Of a stretch of DNA of 64,000 nucleotides, positions 61,205 through 64,000 are shown piece after piece (the first letter of the stretch is position 1; every line of letters starts with the position of its first letter). Below the pieces are notes generated by a model, which was not told the origin of the DNA, searched no databases, and worked only from the letters and a program-made list of their open reading frames with translations. A program made the translations under genes and the position numbers. The DNA comes from an uncultured Bacteroidales bacterium (GTDB lineage: Bacteria; Bacteroidota; Bacteroidia; Bacteroidales; FEN-979). Location of the stretch: assembly GCA_903877385.1 (NCBI GenBank), contig CAIRDP010000054.1, forward strand, positions 1-64,000. The letters are read 5' to 3'.

Positions 61205-63586
61205 ATGAGATCTTTAAGGTTTTTCCTCATTATCCTGGTCTTCTGTTTAACCGGAAAAATCTCGGTTGCCACGGAAGATAAACCGGAACTCCCTTCTATC
61301 ATCAGGCAGGTTGATTCCCTTAATATCCTGGCAAGAAAATTAAGCTATCAGGAAATTCCTTTGTCCAAATCACTGTCGAGCCAGAGTTTAAGCCTTGCCA
61401 GAAGCTGTCATTACCTGGAGGGTGAGGCGCTGGCATTATATAATCTCGGGTTGGCCAACATGAATCAGGATAATTATCCTGTATCGCTCGAATATTTTTT
61501 CATGAGCCTGGATGTTTACCAGGGGCTTCATGATTTCGGAAACGAGATCAGTGTAAACCTGTCCATAGCGGACATGTTTTTAAGGCTGAAGGATCCATAC
61601 AGGGCAGAACCATATCTCAACAAAGCCAATTTTATTTCAAACAGGTTCAGAAATCCTGAAAAGCTGGCATTGCTCCATCAGTCAAAAGGCCTGGTTGAGA
61701 TGGGCAAGGGTAATTACTGGGAAGCGATCGACTGTTTTTATAAAAGCATAGGGTATAGCCTGAAGTTAAAGGACATAATTAATATTGGAAGATCTGATAA
61801 ACTCATAGGAGATGCCCTGATTCAGTTAAAGCAGCTGAACAGTGCAATTTTCATGTATCAGAAAGCGGTTGACATTTTCGGTAAGTTTGATGATCTGAAT
61901 GAGCTCAGTGTTCTCAATACCAGGATTGCCCATGCCTATTCAGTTCTGGGCAACAAGCAGTTTGCTTTAAATTACAACCGGAAAGCATATAATGAACGCT
62001 TGATCAGCGGTTATAAAGGCCTGATCGCTTCCTCGATAATAAATGTAGGGGGTTCATATATGGAAGTGGGAAAATATGATTCTGCCGTGTATTTTCTCAG
62101 GATGGGGCTTCAGCAGAGTATTCCCGAAAAACGCACGATTCTAATTGATGAGGCCCATGAATTGCTCGCCAATTGTTACAGCCTGCAAAAAAATTACAAA
62201 CTCAGCCTTGAGCATTACCAGGAGTATTTCACTTATCATTTGAAGGGAATTGAGGACCGCAACAAAGTTGCCATTCATACCCTGGAAGCCGAACATTCGG
62301 TTCATGATATTGAATATACCCACAACCTGCTTTCGCATCAAAACGATGCCCTGATGCTTGAATTAAGGAACCACAGGCTGCAAATGATATTTATAGGGCT
62401 TATCCTGTTCCTGACACTGATTGTTGGGATGATAGTACATGTGCTAACCAGGAGGACCCAGAGATCGGAAAAGGAGCTACAGGTGCTGAACTTCAAGCTG
62501 GAAAATGAAATCAGGGAGCATATAGAAGCAGAACGCCATTACGAGGAGAGCGAGAATCAATATCGTTTCCTGGCCGAGAATTCACCTGATGTTATTTCAT
62601 TATTCGACAGGAACCTGAAAAGAAGGTTTGTGTCGCCCAGCTGTTTTTCGATGTATGGTTTTACTGAAGAAGAACTTACTACCCGGCCCGATTCCTTTGA
62701 AGTAGTCGACCTTACGTACCGAAAACAGGTCAAATCCTCCCTGGAATCCATACTGCAACGCAAAAATCCCCAAACCCTGGTGTATAAGGCCAGGAAAAAG
62801 GACAGTACCTCATTCTGGGTTGAAAACCATATAAATCCTTTATTTGACCCTTTAAGCGGGGAGGTTTATGAACTGGTGACAGTAGTCAGGAATATTTCGG
62901 ACCGGATGCGTTATGAGGAGCAGTTGGCCGAAAATGAAAGGCAAAAAGAAGTATTGCTTTATGAGATCCATCACAGGGTTAAAAACAATTTCGCGATACT
63001 GATCAGTCTTATGGAACTGCAAAAGCAGTTTACAAGAGCCAATACGCTTGATATGCCTCTCATTGACCTGCAGCTCAGGGTCAGGACCATGTCGCTTGTA
63101 CATGAGCAATTATACCACAGCCAGAGTATTGATGCAATCCCGCTTGGGCCCTATCTCGACCGCCTGACCAGCATAATCAGCAGCGCGTTCAGCAAACCTA
63201 ATATCACTATCCATACATTGGTCCAGGAGTGTGCCGCCAGGATTGAAATTGCCCTGCCGCTGGGTCTCATTGTAAATGAACTTCTCACCAATGCCTTTAA
63301 ATATGCTTTCCCGAACAATGCACATGGAGATGTATGGATCGATCTACATCTTGACAATACCGACAGGGGTTTAGAAAGCAGCCTGGAATCGATTTATTAC
63401 ATTTTGAAAGTATGGGATAACGGAGTGGGCCTGCCCGAAAACTTCTCATTTGAGAATAACACATCCACAGGCTCCCAGATCATAAAAATACTCATTGAAC
63501 AGCTGGAGGCCAGGTGTGAGATCAAGCGCCAGCCGGGAGCATCAATAACCATACGTTTTGCAGCATTTCCTAAAGAATTTAACTGA
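61205..63586 (+). CDS. TPR-sensing hybrid-free histidine kinase with PAS domain
   Basis: 793 aa. Signal peptide (about 1-23, FCLTGKISVAT), an extracytoplasmic array of TPR-like repeats (about 40-370; ALYNLGLANMNQDNYPVSLEYFFMSLDVY, SIINVGGSYMEVGKYDSAVYFLRMGL), one TM helix (about 396-418, IFIGLILFLTLIVGMIVHVL), a short coiled coil, a PAS domain (about 450-575, SENQYRFLAENSPDVISLFDRNLKRRFVSPSCFSMYGFTEEEL), then HisKA_2 (LLYEIHHRVKNNFAILISLMEL, phosphoacceptor His589/590) and HATPase_c (GLIVNELLTNAFKYAFP, VWDNGVGLPENF). No receiver domain, so its partner is elsewhere. Follows the methyltransferase after 11 nt, likely co-transcribed. Confidence 0.93.
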   Translation: MRSLRFFLIILVFCLTGKISVATEDKPELPSIIRQVDSLNILARKLSYQEIPLSKSLSSQSLSLARSCHYLEGEALALYNLGLANMNQDNYPVSLEYFFMSLDVYQGLHDFGNEISVNLSIADMFLRLKDPYRAEPYLNKANFISNRFRNPEKLALLHQSKGLVEMGKGNYWEAIDCFYKSIGYSLKLKDIINIGRSDKLIGDALIQLKQLNSAIFMYQKAVDIFGKFDDLNELSVLNTRIAHAYSVLGNKQFALNYNRKAYNERLISGYKGLIASSIINVGGSYMEVGKYDSAVYFLRMGLQQSIPEKRTILIDEAHELLANCYSLQKNYKLSLEHYQEYFTYHLKGIEDRNKVAIHTLEAEHSVHDIEYTHNLLSHQNDALMLELRNHRLQMIFIGLILFLTLIVGMIVHVLTRRTQRSEKELQVLNFKLENEIREHIEAERHYEESENQYRFLAENSPDVISLFDRNLKRRFVSPSCFSMYGFTEEELTTRPDSFEVVDLTYRKQVKSSLESILQRKNPQTLVYKARKKDSTSFWVENHINPLFDPLSGEVYELVTVVRNISDRMRYEEQLAENERQKEVLLYEIHHRVKNNFAILISLMELQKQFTRANTLDMPLIDLQLRVRTMSLVHEQLYHSQSIDAIPLGPYLDRLTSIISSAFSKPNITIHTLVQECAARIEIALPLGLIVNELLTNAFKYAFPNNAHGDVWIDLHLDNTDRGLESSLESIYYILKVWDNGVGLPENFSFENNTSTGSQIIKILIEQLEARCEIKRQPGASITIRFAAFPKEFN

Positions 63587-63594
63587 TAAAACTG

Positions 63595-64000
63595 ATGAAA
63601 GGAAATAATAAGATTGCTATAATCGGAGCAGGGACCATCGGTACTGCCCTTGGAAACATCTTATCGGAAAATGGTTCAGCCGAAGTTATGCTGATCTCTA
63701 TCGAGGAGAATGTTGTCAGGTCTATAAATGAACAGCACATCAATGCCCGGTATTTCCCTGGCCATCATCTCCACAATGAACTGAGGGCCACTACCGATAT
63801 TTACCAGTTGAAAGGATCCTCGGTGGTCTTTTTGGCTATTCCTTCGGTTGTCATGCTGGATTATCTCAAATCGATCAGGGCCGGGATTCCCGAAAACGCA
63901 ATCCTTGTCAACCTGGCAAAAGGGTTTGGATGCAAGGAAAGTACGGTTGTTGAATGCCTTAAGAAGAATTTCATCAACCCGGTCTGTACATTAAAAGGTC
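63595..64000 (+). CDS. gpsA: Glycerol-3-phosphate dehydrogenase [NAD(P)+], 5' end only
   Basis: Starts at the ATG at 63595, 8 nt after the kinase stop, and runs off the window; it is absent from the ORF track for that reason. The 135 visible codons begin MKGNNKIAIIGAGTIGTALGN (Rossmann GxGxxG), then SVVFLAIPSVVMLDYL and ILVNLAKGFG, the GpsA pattern (G-x-A/G ... VxAxPS ... KG). It makes sn-glycerol-3-phosphate for lipid synthesis. Confidence 0.85.
   Translation, partial: MKGNNKIAIIGAGTIGTALGNILSENGSAEVMLISIEENVVRSINEQHINARYFPGHHLHNELRATTDIYQLKGSSVVFLAIPSVVMLDYLKSIRAGIPENAILVNLAKGFGCKESTVVECLKKNFINPVCTLKG

Overview
The window comes from a Bacteroidota chromosome, probably an anaerobic or aerotolerant Bacteroidales/Marinilabiliales-like lineage. 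The evidence is: many start sites preceded by the Bacteroidota sigma-A motif TAnnTTTG (several with TTTG exactly 19 nt upstream) and almost no Shine-Dalgarno sequences; a complete Bat (Bacteroides aerotolerance) operon; secreted proteins with type IX secretion (T9SS) C-terminal domains; a homodimeric pyruvate:ferredoxin oxidoreductase; and biotin-dependent acyl-CoA carboxylase genes. There are three tRNAs (Leu-UAA, Gly-GCC, Glu-UUC), no rRNA, no CRISPR array and no intact insertion sequence.

Layout. 0-3.3 kb: a lipoprotein C45-type hydrolase, a SUMF1/FGE-type protein split by a frame change, and an AT-rich lipoprotein. 3.7-4.0 kb: tRNA-Leu and tRNA-Gly. 4.2-25.7 kb: housekeeping genes (mutS, a SpoU-type rRNA/tRNA methyltransferase, a large OmpA/TPR outer-membrane protein, folK, a glucosaminidase, sppA, a DHODH-like protein, nifJ, mutS2, an acyl-CoA carboxylase beta subunit with its biotin carrier, engB, two acyltransferases that probably make amino-acid lipids, rpsT). 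25.9-26.5 kb: a Lys/Ala/Pro-rich, AT-hook, histone H1-like protein. 26.7-39.2 kb: an accessory stretch starting at tRNA-Glu, with a structured GA-rich non-coding element, a hybrid pseudogene made from a type IIG restriction-modification gene and a TonB-dependent receptor gene, a perR-katG peroxide operon with a visible PerR box, a lipoprotein fragment, and a heavy-metal RND efflux operon. 39.3-47.4 kb: T9SS cargo proteins, a conserved unknown, a Nudix protein with an interrupted Nudix box, and pyrE. 47.5-55.9 kb: the moxR-DUF58-(membrane protein)-batA-batB-batC-batD-batE operon. 56-64 kb: rlmH, a DUF4783 protein, nadC, a nucleotide-sugar operon (LegB-like dehydratase, nucleotidyltransferase, epimerase), a methyltransferase, a TPR/PAS histidine kinase, and the 5' end of gpsA, which the ORF track misses because the window cuts it.

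Most notable observations: (1) the 617-aa ORF at 27373-29226 looks intact but is a chimera of two unrelated truncated genes joined in frame near 28738; (2) a family of strict 7-bp tandem repeats whose two halves are inverted, found between moxR and the DUF58 gene, next to the SpoU methyltransferase, and apparently inserted in frame in the mutS linker; (3) a TTTTGA frame junction splitting the SUMF1-domain protein; (4) a Nudix box interrupted by a basic insert; (5) a Fur-family regulator without the usual CxxC zinc motifs, with a 7-1-7 box in front of its own operon with katG. All calls were made by eye from sequence and family knowledge; no database search was run.
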